Assembly (NCBI GenBank): GCA_025370055.1
Contig: CP073041.1
Span: 2,604,001-2,668,000 of the forward strand
Length of the DNA stretch: 64,000 bases
Reading direction: 5' to 3'
From: Woronichinia naegeliana WA131
Lineage (GTDB): Bacteria > Cyanobacteriota > Cyanobacteriia > Cyanobacteriales > Microcystaceae
Shown here: in pieces, positions 16,097 to 24,923 of the stretch
How the letters are laid out: every line of letters starts with the position of its first letter
Position numbering within the stretch: position 1 is the first letter of the stretch
The notes under the pieces: generated by a model
What the model saw: only the letters and a program-made list of their open reading frames with translations
What the model was told of the DNA's origin: nothing
Database searches by the model: none
Program-made: the position numbers and the translations under genes

Positions 16097-16921
16097 ATGT
16101 TCGATAACACTTGTAAATTCCTCGCTGAGAGCTTTTCTGAAGATTTTGCTTCCTGGTTGCTGGGTACACCCGTCACCATGACCCGACTCAGCCCATCTGA
16201 ACTGTCCCTTGAGCCGATTCGAGCGGATGCTTTGATTTTGCTGAATTCTGATAATTTTGTCCTTCATCTTGAGTTTCAGACCGAACCAGACCCCACAATG
16301 GGCTTCAGAATGGCAGATTACCGTCTGAGAGTTTTTCGGCGTTTTCCAACAAAACAAATGCGTCAAGTGGTCATTTATTTGACCCGTTCAAACTCGGAAT
16401 TAGTTTATCAAAACCTGTTTGAGATTCCTGGTACTCGTCATGAGTTTGAGGTCATTCGGCTATGGGAGCAGCCCACTCAATCGTTTTTGGAAGCGAGGGG
16501 GTTATTGCCTTTGGCTGTACTGACACAAACCTCTGATGCTGCTAAAACGTTGCGTCAGGTGGCAGCAAGAATTGAGGCGATTCCAGAATTAAGGGTGCAG
16601 AGTAATGTGGCTGCGTCCACGGGGATTCTGGCAGGGCTATTATTGAAGAGGGACTTCATCAATCAGATTTTACGGAGAGACATTATGCAACAGTCTGTAA
16701 TTTATCAAGATATTCTCCAGGAAGGCGAGCAGACGGGGGCACTCAAACAGGGTCAATCGCTGATTCTCCGCCTCTTAGTACGACGGATTGGTGAAGTATC
16801 CCCAGAAAGGCGATCGCAGATTCAAGCTTTATCCCTTCCTCAACTGGAGGCTTTGGGTGAGGCGTTGTTGGATTTTACGAAACCCGACGATTTACATGAA
16901 TGGATACGATCGCAATCTTAG
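16097..16921 (+). CDS. Rpn-family PD-(D/E)XK nuclease-like protein, copy 3
   Basis: An intact 274-residue copy of the Rpn/DUF4351 protein. The catalytic pattern D44 (IRADALILL) and E59-x-Q61 (LEFQTEPD) is preserved, as is the C-terminal domain (LILRLLVRRIGEVSPERRSQ ... LLDFTKPDDLHEWIRSQS). Compared with copy 1 it has the four-residue longer 'GEQTGALKQGQS' segment before DUF4351. It is the last unit of the array and is followed by HIP1 units (16935-16985) and an antitoxin gene that is a paralogue of the one at 2046, so the array lies between two related toxin-antitoxin loci. Confidence 0.85.
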   Translation: MFDNTCKFLAESFSEDFASWLLGTPVTMTRLSPSELSLEPIRADALILLNSDNFVLHLEFQTEPDPTMGFRMADYRLRVFRRFPTKQMRQVVIYLTRSNSELVYQNLFEIPGTRHEFEVIRLWEQPTQSFLEARGLLPLAVLTQTSDAAKTLRQVAARIEAIPELRVQSNVAASTGILAGLLLKRDFINQILRRDIMQQSVIYQDILQEGEQTGALKQGQSLILRLLVRRIGEVSPERRSQIQALSLPQLEALGEALLDFTKPDDLHEWIRSQS

Positions 16922-17017
16922 ACTTGGATCGTGGGGCGATCACTTTTTATAAAACTAGAATGGGAGCCGCGATCGCCTTGTTATAATAAGTTAATAAAAC
17001 AACAGAGTTAAGGAAAA

Positions 17018-17227
17018 ATGAGTCAAGTCAATATTCAATATTTATCTGATGAAAATAGCGAAACGATCGCTGCTGTTGTCCCTATTGACCTGTGGCGCGA
17101 GATCGAGTCTGAACGAGAAACGGCTTATTTGTTAAGTAGTGACGTAATGAAGGAAAGACTCTTGGCAGCGAAAAGTCGTCAGGGGGGGATGAAGTTGGAG
17201 GAAGTCTGTGAAAAACTTGGAATTTGA
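17018..17227 (+). CDS. Antitoxin, paralogue of 2046-2255
   Basis: A 69-residue protein MSQVNIQYLSDENSETIAAV..., differing from the 2046 copy at about eight positions. The upstream 'ttataataagttaataaaacaacagagttaaggaaaa' also matches the upstream of the first copy, so the duplication includes the promoter region. Its 3' end overlaps the GTG of the truncated YoeB-type toxin (17208). With no complete toxin behind it this copy is an orphan; it might still neutralise related toxins encoded elsewhere. Confidence 0.65.
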   Translation: MSQVNIQYLSDENSETIAAVVPIDLWREIESERETAYLLSSDVMKERLLAAKSRQGGMKLEEVCEKLGI

Positions 17228-17513
17228 TCGGTTGGCTTTTGAAGACTTGGCTTGGTGGGTTGAGTATGACCGTAAGCAGGCTTTAAAAATCATTAAGCTG
17301 ATTCAGGAAGTTCAACGCGATCATTTACAACAGGCAGCAACAGAACATAATCTTCAGGTTTGTTTTCCCCCTCTTAAATTTTGTACCGATAATGCGGCCA
17401 TGATTGCGTGTGCGGCGGCAGAGCATTGCGATCGCGGTCATTTTTCTAGTTTGAGTCTGGGAGTGCGATCGCGTTTATCGATCACAGAAGTGATATGGTT
17501 GTATCAGGGTTAA
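17208..17513 (+). pseudogene. Chimera: YoeB-type N-terminus joined to the TsaD C-terminus
   Basis: Residues 1-38 (from GTG: KNLEFDRLAFEDLAWWVEYD...QEVQRD) equal the YoeB-type toxin of 2236. From about 17321 the frame continues as HLQQAATEHNLQVCFPPLKF then CTDNAAMIACAAAEH...'LGVRSRLSITEVIWLYQG', which is the C-terminal end of TsaD (Gcp/YgjD), the tRNA threonylcarbamoyladenosine synthase subunit; 'FPP..FCTDNAAMIA' is a signature of that family. The toxin lacks its catalytic C-terminus and TsaD lacks its metal-binding N-terminal domains, so neither function is expected. The junction sits in 'CGCGATCATTT'. It records a deletion or translocation joining two loci. Confidence 0.8.
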
Positions 17514-17628
17514 AATTTAAGATCCTTGGCAATAAATTGATTAGGATGCAGATCAAAAGCATTATCTTGATTTCTAGACGTTTAATTCATCGGTATTTTA
17601 TTCCATATCAATATCTTTAAAAAGTACA

Positions 17629-18207
17629 ATGACAAACTTATTAGCCAATTTTATAAACTATTCGACAATCGGGGGGGCAACAATTATGTGTCTAACCCTG
17701 CTCTCCCAACCTGCCCAAGCGATACTAGTTACGGTTAATTCCACTCAGTATGACGTAACAACCTTTAACGGGAATTACAATGACAATGCCAGTAAATTTG
17801 CCACACCCGCCAATGGGGGACTGATGCCTTGGTATGGAAATCAAACTTTAACCGAGCAATTTGCCCTAGCTGTTTATAACTTAACACCAACTAACGGCGG
17901 ATTAGCTGATAATAATAACTTGGGCGTTGGCCCATTATTTGCAAGAGCTTCTGAAACATTTTCATCCGAGAGCTTATCCTTCGTATTGGCATTAACCTCT
18001 TCTGTTTCTATAAATTCAGTCAATTCAGGATATCCAATTGGGCAGCTTGTTTATTACGCACCTTACTCAGATTCTACTGCTTCTTATGCAACAGCAATAG
18101 CAGTTCCCTGGGAGACAGATGCGATTCCTCTTATTGCTAGCACACTTCTTTTTGCAGCAGGAGTTTGGACAAAACGAAAATTAACCAAGCCCCTTAATAA
18201 AGAATAA
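17629..18207 (+). CDS. Secreted protein with C-terminal PEP-CTERM-like sorting signal
   Basis: A 192-residue protein. Residues 14-32 form a signal-peptide hydrophobic core ending 'SQPAQAIL', a likely signal peptidase site. The middle is Asn/Gly/Ser/Thr-rich without recognised domain. The C-terminus 'AVPWETDAIPLIASTLLFAAGVWTKRKLTK' has a short Pro-Trp-Glu motif, one membrane segment and a basic tail. This is the architecture of exosortase-processed cyanobacterial PEP-CTERM-type proteins; the 'PWETD' variant occurs widely in cyanobacteria as far as I recall. The protein is likely exported and anchored or processed at the membrane. Function unknown. Confidence 0.6.
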   Translation: MTNLLANFINYSTIGGATIMCLTLLSQPAQAILVTVNSTQYDVTTFNGNYNDNASKFATPANGGLMPWYGNQTLTEQFALAVYNLTPTNGGLADNNNLGVGPLFARASETFSSESLSFVLALTSSVSINSVNSGYPIGQLVYYAPYSDSTASYATAIAVPWETDAIPLIASTLLFAAGVWTKRKLTKPLNKE

Positions 18208-18285
18208 ATTAGTCTATTTTTGAAAGTTAATGAGCGATCGCCCAATCACTGACCATAAAAAATGCAATCGCCAGGCTTATATACA

Positions 18286-18382
18286 TACAGCACTTTGCGC
18301 TAATAACTGGGTCACTGTAGGGGCTGAATACCATTCAGCCATCACCCATACTTGTACGTCTTGAATACGCAAAGGGCTGTAT
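18286..18382. mobile_element. About 97-bp MITE-like inverted repeat
   Basis: TACAGCACTTTGCG at 18286-18299 pairs with CGCAAAGGGCTGTA at 18368-18381 (one mismatch); TA dinucleotides at both ends would fit the TA target of IS630/Tc1-mariner elements. The interior includes a small hairpin (gctgaataccattcagc). No coding capacity. Confidence 0.55.
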
Positions 18383-18390
18383 TTTTGAGC

Positions 18391-18624
18391 TTAGATCTCA
18401 ATCCGAAATGGTTTGTGATAGAAACCAGCGAGGTTTAACAATGGTGCAAGCACGATTATCTTCACTGTATTTTCTAACATCGACCGATCTTCTATCAATT
18501 CTAGAAAATTAGCTTTCACTCGATTTAATAAATGGTAATCTTCTTGACTTAGGGGCGTAAAAGCTTCTACTCATTCATTTAAAAAAGCGGGGATTTGAGA
18601 CATTATTGTTATTGGATTATTCAT
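18391..18624 (-). pseudogene. Relic of a restriction-subunit-R-like protein
   Basis: From ATG 18624 or 18603 the minus strand reads MSQIPAFLNE, an in-frame TGA (18571-18573), then VEAFTPLSQEDYHLLNRVKA, NFLELIEDRSMLENTVKIIV, LAPLLNLAGFYHKPFRIEI and a stop. The latter part resembles small cyanobacterial PD-(D/E)XK proteins often labelled 'restriction endonuclease subunit R', of which only the N-terminal third remains. It is fused at its 5' side to a truncated Uma2 gene. Confidence 0.5.
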
Positions 18625-18637
18625 TAATCGCGTTGAA

Positions 18638-18855
18638 TAGCGAAAATCCGTATCTCTCAACAAAAATCCCAAATAAACCAATATGTTGATCGTGATCGCG
18701 CTATGGGTTACGGTTCCTCCAGACATAACAATCATTTCTCCATTGCAATATTCATAACGTTCCTCGGCTGTTTCCGCGATCGCCCGATATTCTTCCAAGG
18801 TGACAAAGGTTTTAGTAACTGTCGCAATAGTCGGTTTTTCTTGAGCAATAACCAT
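18638..18855 (-). pseudogene. Truncated Uma2-family gene
   Basis: From ATG 18855: MVIAQEKPTIATVTKTFVTL EEYRAIAE... up to 'NILVYLGFLLRDTDFR', matching the Uma2 protein at 26069-26680 (same opening MVIAQEK). Homology stops near 18638, before all the predicted nuclease residues, and the frame runs on into the relic at 18391-18624. The copy is a 3'-deleted duplicate. Confidence 0.65.
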
Positions 18856-18912
18856 GTTTGTCTTCCTCAGATATTCTATAAGTTAATTTTATCATTATTT
18901 TTTAAGGAATGT

Positions 18913-19102
18913 GGGAAAGCGATCGCATTTTATAAAACCAGAATTTGGAACCGCGATCGCACTTTTTATAAAAACAGAATTAGAGCCGCGATCGCACTAA
19001 TCCAAAATGATCGCTTTTTTGTATAACCAGAATTTGGAACAGCGATCGCATTAATCTAAAATGATCGCATTTTATAAGGCCAGAATTAAGGATGGCGATC
19101 GC
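18913..19102. repeat. Ladder of HIP1-linked repeat units
   Basis: About five units in a row: GCGATCGCATTTTATAAAA followed by CCAGAATTTGGAACCGCGATCGC-like arms, alternating with GCGATCGCACTAATCCAAAA TGATCGC units. The last unit overlaps the 3' end of the membrane ATPase gene (stop at 19086). Confidence 0.65.
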
Positions 19103-21818
19103 ACTTATTTTCTTTCACTTCTCTAGGTGTACCTTGATAAACTTCGTACATACAATATGGTCTCTTTTCGTTAGATTGATCTTGTGACCACTTTAACCCA
19201 AAACCAGAAGACTCTTCTTTTGAAAGTGTAACGGATTTTAGTGCTTGAACCATATCTTCTCTTTTTTGAGGTGAACTTGAATGAATCGCTTGAACAAATG
19301 CCTGGGTGGCATCATAACTACCAGTAGCACGCCAAGAAGGAATATCCTGTTGCCATTTTTTCTTTGCCTTTGTTACATACGGAGATTGTTTATCGACACA
19401 AGGTATTGCAAAGAGCAGACCATCAAAAGAAGAATTGGCAATAGATGTTTCAGGCAATGACATTGCAACTAAAATTTTTATATTTTTATCTTTATACTCT
19501 TTATGATTAATTCGAGAAAAAGCTAGGGCCAAAGAAGTTAAATCTAGGCTAGGAATTAAGAAAATAATTTCATCTTTTTTTGCCTTATTTAGCACATCTT
19601 TAATGTTGATAAAAGAATCTGAAAAATCATCACAAGTTATCTTTGCTAATCGGCAAAGGTCTTTAACCGATTGGGATGAGTGTATACTGTTTTTTTCTGT
19701 AAAATTTTCCACAAAGTTTTTTGCTAAACTGTCACTATAAAGTCTATCTTCACTATAAAAAATTCTTAATTTATCGGTGTTTAAAGATAAATTATTTTTG
19801 AAATAATCAGCATAAACTTCAGCTGATTCTGTTGTAGATTGAATTGCTCGAAAAAATACTTCTCCTTTTAATTCACTACTAGAGCTTGTCGGAGAAAGCA
19901 TTGCCAAATTTCTTTTTTCATAGACAGGAAGTGCTTCTTTACTACTTTCACTAGGAGCATGTCCAATAATGCCTAAAATATCCTGACGATTGACTAGTCT
20001 CTCCGCAATTTTTCGGGAAAACTTAGGCTGATTACCATCATTAATAATAAGGATTTCCAGTAACCTTCCATCTTTTCCGCCTGTTCGATTAAATTGCTCT
20101 TGACTATCAGCGACCCCTCTCAATATTTCTCTAGCTGTATCCTCAAAAGAATCAATGCCAACGACAACAGCCAGTTTCCAAGGTGGTTGTTCTTTTTGTT
20201 CACTCTGCAATCGAGCTTCAGCATTATTAGAGTAAATATAGGGTACTGGATCACTTGGATCAACATATTTTGCTTGTTCAAATCTTTTTTTTGCCTCCTT
20301 GTATTCCCCCTTCTGAAAATTTTTAGTTCCCTCCTCAAGATCAACATTAGTACGGCCTAGAAATAATCTAGGCTTTTCACCACTACTTATAATACTTCTA
20401 ACACAGTCATTAGTTTCCCATACTCTTTCTCCAATAGGACAAAAAGCATACCGATACTCATACCATAACCATGATCCAATAATTCCGCTCAAAAGACCCA
20501 CCGCCGTAAAGAAAACAGTTTTAAGTCTTCTGTTATTTAAGGATTGCTGACTTGCATTTAAATATTTATGATCTTTAGCACTTAAGTGTTTATCTTTTGC
20601 CCATTCAAGGGCTTTTTTCAAGCTAGTTCCAATAAGAAGCTTAGAGGCATCCTGACAATTTGAAGCGAACCAAGCTTTCATTAATAAAGCATAGGGACGC
20701 AATTCTGCTAACTGGTCATCAATCCATAATTCATTAAAAACTGCCGCATAAATGGGATTATAAACTCGCAATTTACCGCCTTCTTTGATGACTAATCCCG
20801 ATAACTGTAACTCCCTTTGTTCCAAATTTTCTCTTGCTTTGACTTCTGATTGTTGTAAAATCTGACGATATAAATCCAGCAAATCAACAGCCATTTGCTC
20901 ATTATTTAAGAGGCGAACGCTAATCGTTTTCAAATGCTCCTGATTATCCTGTGCCTCCCAATTATCAATAATAAAAGATTGGACAACCTGACCAACTAAC
21001 TCCGTCTCCTTGCCAGTCGTAATCCGTTGAGAATTATTAACGATCAAATAACATAATCGCTGAGTTAAAAAAGGTTGTCCCCCTGTCCAATAAAGAACTT
21101 GAGTCATCACTGCCGATGGATCATCAACTTTTCCTGCTAAACCAATCATTAAAGGCCCAACTTCCGAAGCCGTAAAACCCTTAAGCGCGATCGCTTGACC
21201 AATATTAAAAGGCGTAACCGTTTTATCCTCAATCAAATCAGAAGGAGTCGCCACCCCCAACAAACAAAACGTTAGGCGATTATAATCAGGATTATAACTA
21301 CGTTTGTTATAACAGGCCCGAATCCAGACAAAAAATTCATCTGTAAAACGATCTTCCTTACTGCCTAAATTGCGAACATAATCTATTTCATCAATAAAAA
21401 TAACGACCTTTGTTTCTGGTGGAATCGCAGTTAAAATCACCTCTTCCACCAATGCATCTAATTGCTTTACAAGAGAAAGAACACTCTTTTCACTCGACCA
21501 ACTGGATTTACTCTGAGGCGAAAATTTTTCGAGCAAACAATCTGCAATAGAAGCATACCACTCTTCTCTTGTTCCCTTACCAATACCAGTTAAATCGATG
21601 GCAACACAGACGAAATTTTCTGCTTCTAATCGCTTTTTTGTCCGTACCCAAAGGCTAGACTTGCCCATCTGCCGAGAGTTAACAACATAGCAAAACTTAC
21701 CCGCTGTTAAAGTCTCATAAAGCTGATCATCGGCTTCTCTTTTCACATAAGTAGGTGCATCGGGAGGCAAAGTTCCCCCGACCTCATACTGATAACCTAA
21801 ACTTGACTCGTTGCTCAT
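19086..21818 (-). CDS. Membrane AAA-like ATPase with extracytoplasmic ligand-binding domain
   Basis: A 910-residue multidomain protein. Residues 1-370: AAA-like (AAA_35 type) ATPase with Walker A '[11 protein letters not shown]' (47-57), Walker B '[12 protein letters not shown]' (137-148), then '[13 protein letters not shown]' and a winged-helix-like part. Residues about 433-453: one membrane segment. Residues about 475-530: a TPR-like stretch ('[20 protein letters not shown]'). Residues about 545-900: a type-1 periplasmic-binding fold as in branched-chain amino acid receptors ('[11 protein letters not shown]...[14 protein letters not shown]', '[21 protein letters not shown]'). It starts 5 bp after the CHAT/ATPase gene and is probably co-transcribed. 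It looks like a sensor that links an outside ligand to the inner ATPase. No characterised homologue known to me. Confidence 0.8.
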   Translation of the reverse strand: MSNESSLGYQYEVGGTLPPDAPTYVKREADDQLYETLTAGKFCYVVNSRQMGKSSLWVRTKKRLEAENFVCVAIDLTGIGKGTREEWYASIADCLLEKFSPQSKSSWSSEKSVLSLVKQLDALVEEVILTAIPPETKVVIFIDEIDYVRNLGSKEDRFTDEFFVWIRACYNKRSYNPDYNRLTFCLLGVATPSDLIEDKTVTPFNIGQAIALKGFTASEVGPLMIGLAGKVDDPSAVMTQVLYWTGGQPFLTQRLCYLIVNNSQRITTGKETELVGQVVQSFIIDNWEAQDNQEHLKTISVRLLNNEQMAVDLLDLYRQILQQSEVKARENLEQRELQLSGLVIKEGGKLRVYNPIYAAVFNELWIDDQLAELRPYALLMKAWFASNCQDASKLLIGTSLKKALEWAKDKHLSAKDHKYLNASQQSLNNRRLKTVFFTAVGLLSGIIGSWLWYEYRYAFCPIGERVWETNDCVRSIISSGEKPRLFLGRTNVDLEEGTKNFQKGEYKEAKKRFEQAKYVDPSDPVPYIYSNNAEARLQSEQKEQPPWKLAVVVGIDSFEDTAREILRGVADSQEQFNRTGGKDGRLLEILIINDGNQPKFSRKIAERLVNRQDILGIIGHAPSESSKEALPVYEKRNLAMLSPTSSSSELKGEVFFRAIQSTTESAEVYADYFKNNLSLNTDKLRIFYSEDRLYSDSLAKNFVENFTEKNSIHSSQSVKDLCRLAKITCDDFSDSFINIKDVLNKAKKDEIIFLIPSLDLTSLALAFSRINHKEYKDKNIKILVAMSLPETSIANSSFDGLLFAIPCVDKQSPYVTKAKKKWQQDIPSWRATGSYDATQAFVQAIHSSSPQKREDMVQALKSVTLSKEESSGFGLKWSQDQSNEKRPYCMYEVYQGTPREVKENKCDRHP

Positions 21819-21823
21819 AACAG

Positions 21824-23410
21824 TTATCCTAATTGGTCACGAAAATAAAGACGATATAATTGACAACGGGGCTTAACTTTATTATTGTCATAGACAATTA
21901 AACCCATACTTTGTAGCTTATGCTTTTGTTTTGGGCTATTAATTTTAATTGAGCTATCAGAAGTAACAACTACTTTAAAAATAGCGGCTAATTCTGGAGC
22001 ATTGTCTAATTTTAATAAATATTTTTGCAAATGATTATGATAGATTCCCTCATCGGTTGCCGCTTTTGATAATAACTCATCTAGAGTAACATTCGGATCA
22101 GTTTTAAGATGCTCAAATGCCACCTTCAACAAGTAAGGATGACCTCCCACTAACTCCGTTAATTTTTCGACTTGTGGTGACAGTAAATTTAATCCGTACT
22201 GTTGAGCAAAGATTTCAATTTGAGAGCGGTCAAAATCAGACAACTTAACTTCTTTTCCTACATTAAAAGGAGAGTGATGAATACTCAAATTCGGCAAATC
22301 TTCAGTGGAATAAACAAGAATTAATCGCAATTTTTGCCAATCGTTATCGGTTGTCTGTTTAGCATTTTCGTGCCAAGCTCGAAGCATCCCAAAAAAGCTA
22401 GCTGCAACAAATTGATATTTTTCTTCAAAAAAACGATCCAGATTGTCTAAAGCCAAAACCAAAGAGCTACCCAGATGAGGAAGCACATAACCTCGAAAGT
22501 AGCGAGTACATAAAATATTCGGGGTTAGACCTTGCCAATTTTTATCTACTTGATCTAAGAATTTAAGTTCCAGACTAATTTGCTTACAGAACCAACGCAA
22601 AAATTGTAAAGAATCCTTAATCATTTCATCGTCTAATAATTGAAAGTCTAAACGGACTGTTTGATAATCTTGCTGTTTTGCATAAGCCAAAATTTGATTA
22701 AGCAACGAACTTTTACCCATTTTTTCAGGAGCTTTGATCCGAATCAGCATTCCTGGCTGAAGAATGTTTTGATAACAATTCTTTTCAATCGGAGGACGCT
22801 CCACATAGGGGTTCGTTGTTATCGTTGGTGGTGACGGTAATTTACTCACTTTAGTTAATAATTTAGGAGTGAGATGTTCAGGAATTCCTTGCATACTAAT
22901 CGCACTACAACCCAACTTGTAGGCAAAATCTACGCCCCTATCCGCTCCCAGGGCATCATAAAAACCTACCGCAAACGCGATCGCTGCCTTATCCCCAATC
23001 GCCTGACTCATGCCGATTACATGGTTAATATGCTGAGAAATTTTCTGGGCCTGTGTCTCTGAATAACAAGCATTAAGCAGAACACAATCCAACTTATCAG
23101 CAAATAACGAAAAAAGACCTGCTAAACCTTCTGCACTAACGAATTTTACCTGTCCCGTTTCATCCTCAAAAACTAACCCCTCTTCCCCCGCACCATGTCC
23201 AGAAAAGTGAACAATATTTGGCTCATAGTCCAACATCGCCCTTTGTATATCGCCAACGCGAACGGCCTCTGCGGTTTCGATTTGAAAAAGATCACGATAT
23301 TTTGATCGTTTAAGCCCCTCTTTGATTTCCCTTATCTCTTCACCCAGACGCAACGAGTCTGTCCCCTTGGGATTAGCAGACAAAATTAAGATAGTTCGGC
23401 GATCGCTCAT
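21824..23410 (-). CDS. CHAT protease with AAA-like ATPase domain
   Basis: Start ATG 23410 ([20 protein letters not shown]) chosen because the CHAT domain begins there; upstream codons are not conserved-looking. Residues 1-190: CHAT domain, caspase-like, with catalytic His72 ('[14 protein letters not shown]') and Cys115 ('[13 protein letters not shown]'). Residues 215-528: AAA-like ATPase with Walker A '[11 protein letters not shown]' and Walker-B-like '[11 protein letters not shown]', then '[16 protein letters not shown]' and a winged-helix-like C-terminus. The ATPase resembles that of the next gene (19086-21818), 5 bp downstream. Together they suggest a switch in which the ATPase controls the protease; what it cuts is unknown. 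Confidence 0.85.
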   Translation of the reverse strand: MSDRRTILILSANPKGTDSLRLGEEIREIKEGLKRSKYRDLFQIETAEAVRVGDIQRAMLDYEPNIVHFSGHGAGEEGLVFEDETGQVKFVSAEGLAGLFSLFADKLDCVLLNACYSETQAQKISQHINHVIGMSQAIGDKAAIAFAVGFYDALGADRGVDFAYKLGCSAISMQGIPEHLTPKLLTKVSKLPSPPTITTNPYVERPPIEKNCYQNILQPGMLIRIKAPEKMGKSSLLNQILAYAKQQDYQTVRLDFQLLDDEMIKDSLQFLRWFCKQISLELKFLDQVDKNWQGLTPNILCTRYFRGYVLPHLGSSLVLALDNLDRFFEEKYQFVAASFFGMLRAWHENAKQTTDNDWQKLRLILVYSTEDLPNLSIHHSPFNVGKEVKLSDFDRSQIEIFAQQYGLNLLSPQVEKLTELVGGHPYLLKVAFEHLKTDPNVTLDELLSKAATDEGIYHNHLQKYLLKLDNAPELAAIFKVVVTSDSSIKINSPKQKHKLQSMGLIVYDNNKVKPRCQLYRLYFRDQLG

Positions 23411-23463
23411 TGAAGTTCCGTCCCCTCGGAAAAACCGATTATTTGATAATACTAGCACCGCTT

Positions 23464-23607
23464 CTATTGAAAATCATATTTTCCTGAACCGCGATCGCCC
23501 ACATCCATCGGCACTGACCCCTCATCAAACTGTCCTTCTCCCTTCAAGTCAGGAAAAATGGTTTTAACCGTTCCCCCATGACCTGAATAGTGGATATAAA
23601 CCAAATC
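23464..23607 (-). pseudogene. Caspase-like (peptidase C14) relic
   Basis: The minus strand reads DLVYIHYSGHGGTVKTIFPD then LKGEGQFDEGSVPMDVGDRG and a stop. 'YIHYSGHGG' is the catalytic-histidine motif of metacaspase/caspase p20 domains, and the following acidic loop is typical of the family. Nothing upstream or downstream of these 48 codons matches; the cysteine part is missing. It lies just upstream of the CHAT gene. Confidence 0.55.
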
Positions 23608-23777
23608 CTACAGCTACTCGATCGCATCGCACCAAAAGGCGATTTGCTTATAGGACATTTAGATATTGAACTATAGAATTAGTTAGCGATCGCCTATAAA
23701 CTTAACCATGAGAAAGCGATCGCCCTTCTTGCGTGGTAAGCCACCTATAATCATAGAAACGAAAAATACCAATAATA

Positions 23778-24194
23778 CTAGGGATATTGAATAAATCCCA
23801 TTTGACTGAAATGGTGATCAAGGGTAAAGGCTTCTGTGACACCTCTTTGTTTCATCACAACATAAGATGTACAGTCTGTGAAAGACCATTCTTTGTCAAG
23901 GTTGAACTTTTCAAATATTTGCCATGCTTGATAAGCGATCGCTTCATCAATCCAAATCACCTGCAAGATTTCTGCGGTAATCAGTTTGTCTATTTCTCTT
24001 TGGTATGTTACGGCAATATGATAGCCAATGTGAGCTAATAGTAATGTATATAGTTCATCAAGTATGTAGTTAGTTGTGACAAACCGATACTTACCGACCG
24101 CATAATCAGAGAATAAAGAAGCGGCTTGATGTCGTTGATCGCTACTATCAGCAATCGCATAAAATGCGCTGGTATCAATAAAAAGAAGTTGCAT
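23778..24194 (-). CDS. VapC-type PIN-domain toxin
   Basis: 138 residues: MQLLFIDTSAFYAIADSSDQ (first acidic residue D7), 'TTNYILDELYTLLLA' (E), 'WSFTDCTSYVVMKQRGVTEAFTLDHHFSQMGF' (D-C-T-S-Y and D-x-H-F) match PIN domains of the YkuL/VapC type that cleave RNA. Its ATG overlaps the stop of the antitoxin (TAATG at 24192-24196). Intact pair, on the minus strand between the caspase relic and a Uma2 gene. Confidence 0.85.
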   Translation of the reverse strand: MQLLFIDTSAFYAIADSSDQRHQAASLFSDYAVGKYRFVTTNYILDELYTLLLAHIGYHIAVTYQREIDKLITAEILQVIWIDEAIAYQAWQIFEKFNLDKEWSFTDCTSYVVMKQRGVTEAFTLDHHFSQMGFIQYP

Positions 24195-24448
24195 TAAGGT
24201 TTTGCGTACAAGTAACGATCATGATCCTCGGCAATGTCTGTCTTGCCACTTGGACGAGCTAGGGTTTTAAGCGATCGCCATATTTCCCATCCCTGTTCTT
24301 CGCTGATATGCAATTGAGATTGTTTCTGTTCCGTAGTTACAGCATGGCTGATGAGAGATTGATTGAGTTGAGTCATTAACAATTGCTGTTCTTCTAGTGA
24401 AAGCGTCTGTGATATTTGCACAATGGCATTGACAAGTTGTAAGTTCAT
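24194..24448 (-). CDS. Antitoxin partner of the PIN toxin
   Basis: 84 residues, MNLQLVNAIVQISQTLSLEE... with 'ISQTLSLEEQQLLMTQLNQSL', an amphipathic helical pattern frequent in cyanobacterial VapB-like antitoxins, and a C-terminal region 'EEQGWEIWRSLKTLARPSGKTDIAEDHDRYLYAK', which would contact the toxin. No clear DNA-binding fold could be named. Function assigned from one-base overlap with the PIN gene. Confidence 0.65.
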   Translation of the reverse strand: MNLQLVNAIVQISQTLSLEEQQLLMTQLNQSLISHAVTTEQKQSQLHISEEQGWEIWRSLKTLARPSGKTDIAEDHDRYLYAKP

Positions 24449-24548
24449 GATAGGAAAGGGTGGAAAAATGAAGAGAGAAGGTCAAAATCAGAAGAAAGAA
24501 AATTAAGAACACAATCTTATGGGATCGCCACGATTTTAGCATTTTTAT

Positions 24549-24923
24549 AATATTCTTGTTCTTTGTTTTTTACTCATTAGAAGCGATCGCCTATAAACTT
24601 ATCCATGAGAAAGCGATCGCCCTTCTTTAACCGCTAAAACTAGAATTTTTTTCATTACTTGGCACTCCTTCTAAGCTCGCACCGTAATCACAATTTCCTC
24701 TGTGACCCACTCGCCTCTGGATCATTCTTAAAGATCATAGCACGGGTTAACGTTGGTGGATGATCCACATCATGTCGCCTTCCCATCCCGTTTAACAATT
24801 GCCAGGAGAGAAATCTCGTTTTGATCATCATTAATACCAATAACTAAAAACAAGTTAAGATTAAAAGAATGATGAATTCATAATGGCTTAGTTCACTAAT
24901 TAATCCTTAGATAGGGACAAACT
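24549..24923. other. Gene-free stretch
   Basis: Contains a few HIP1 sites (24583, 24615) and AT-rich sequence. A short minus-strand frame near 24670-24860 is open but not recognisable. Nothing else seen apart from the region just upstream of the Uma2 gene. Confidence 0.4.
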
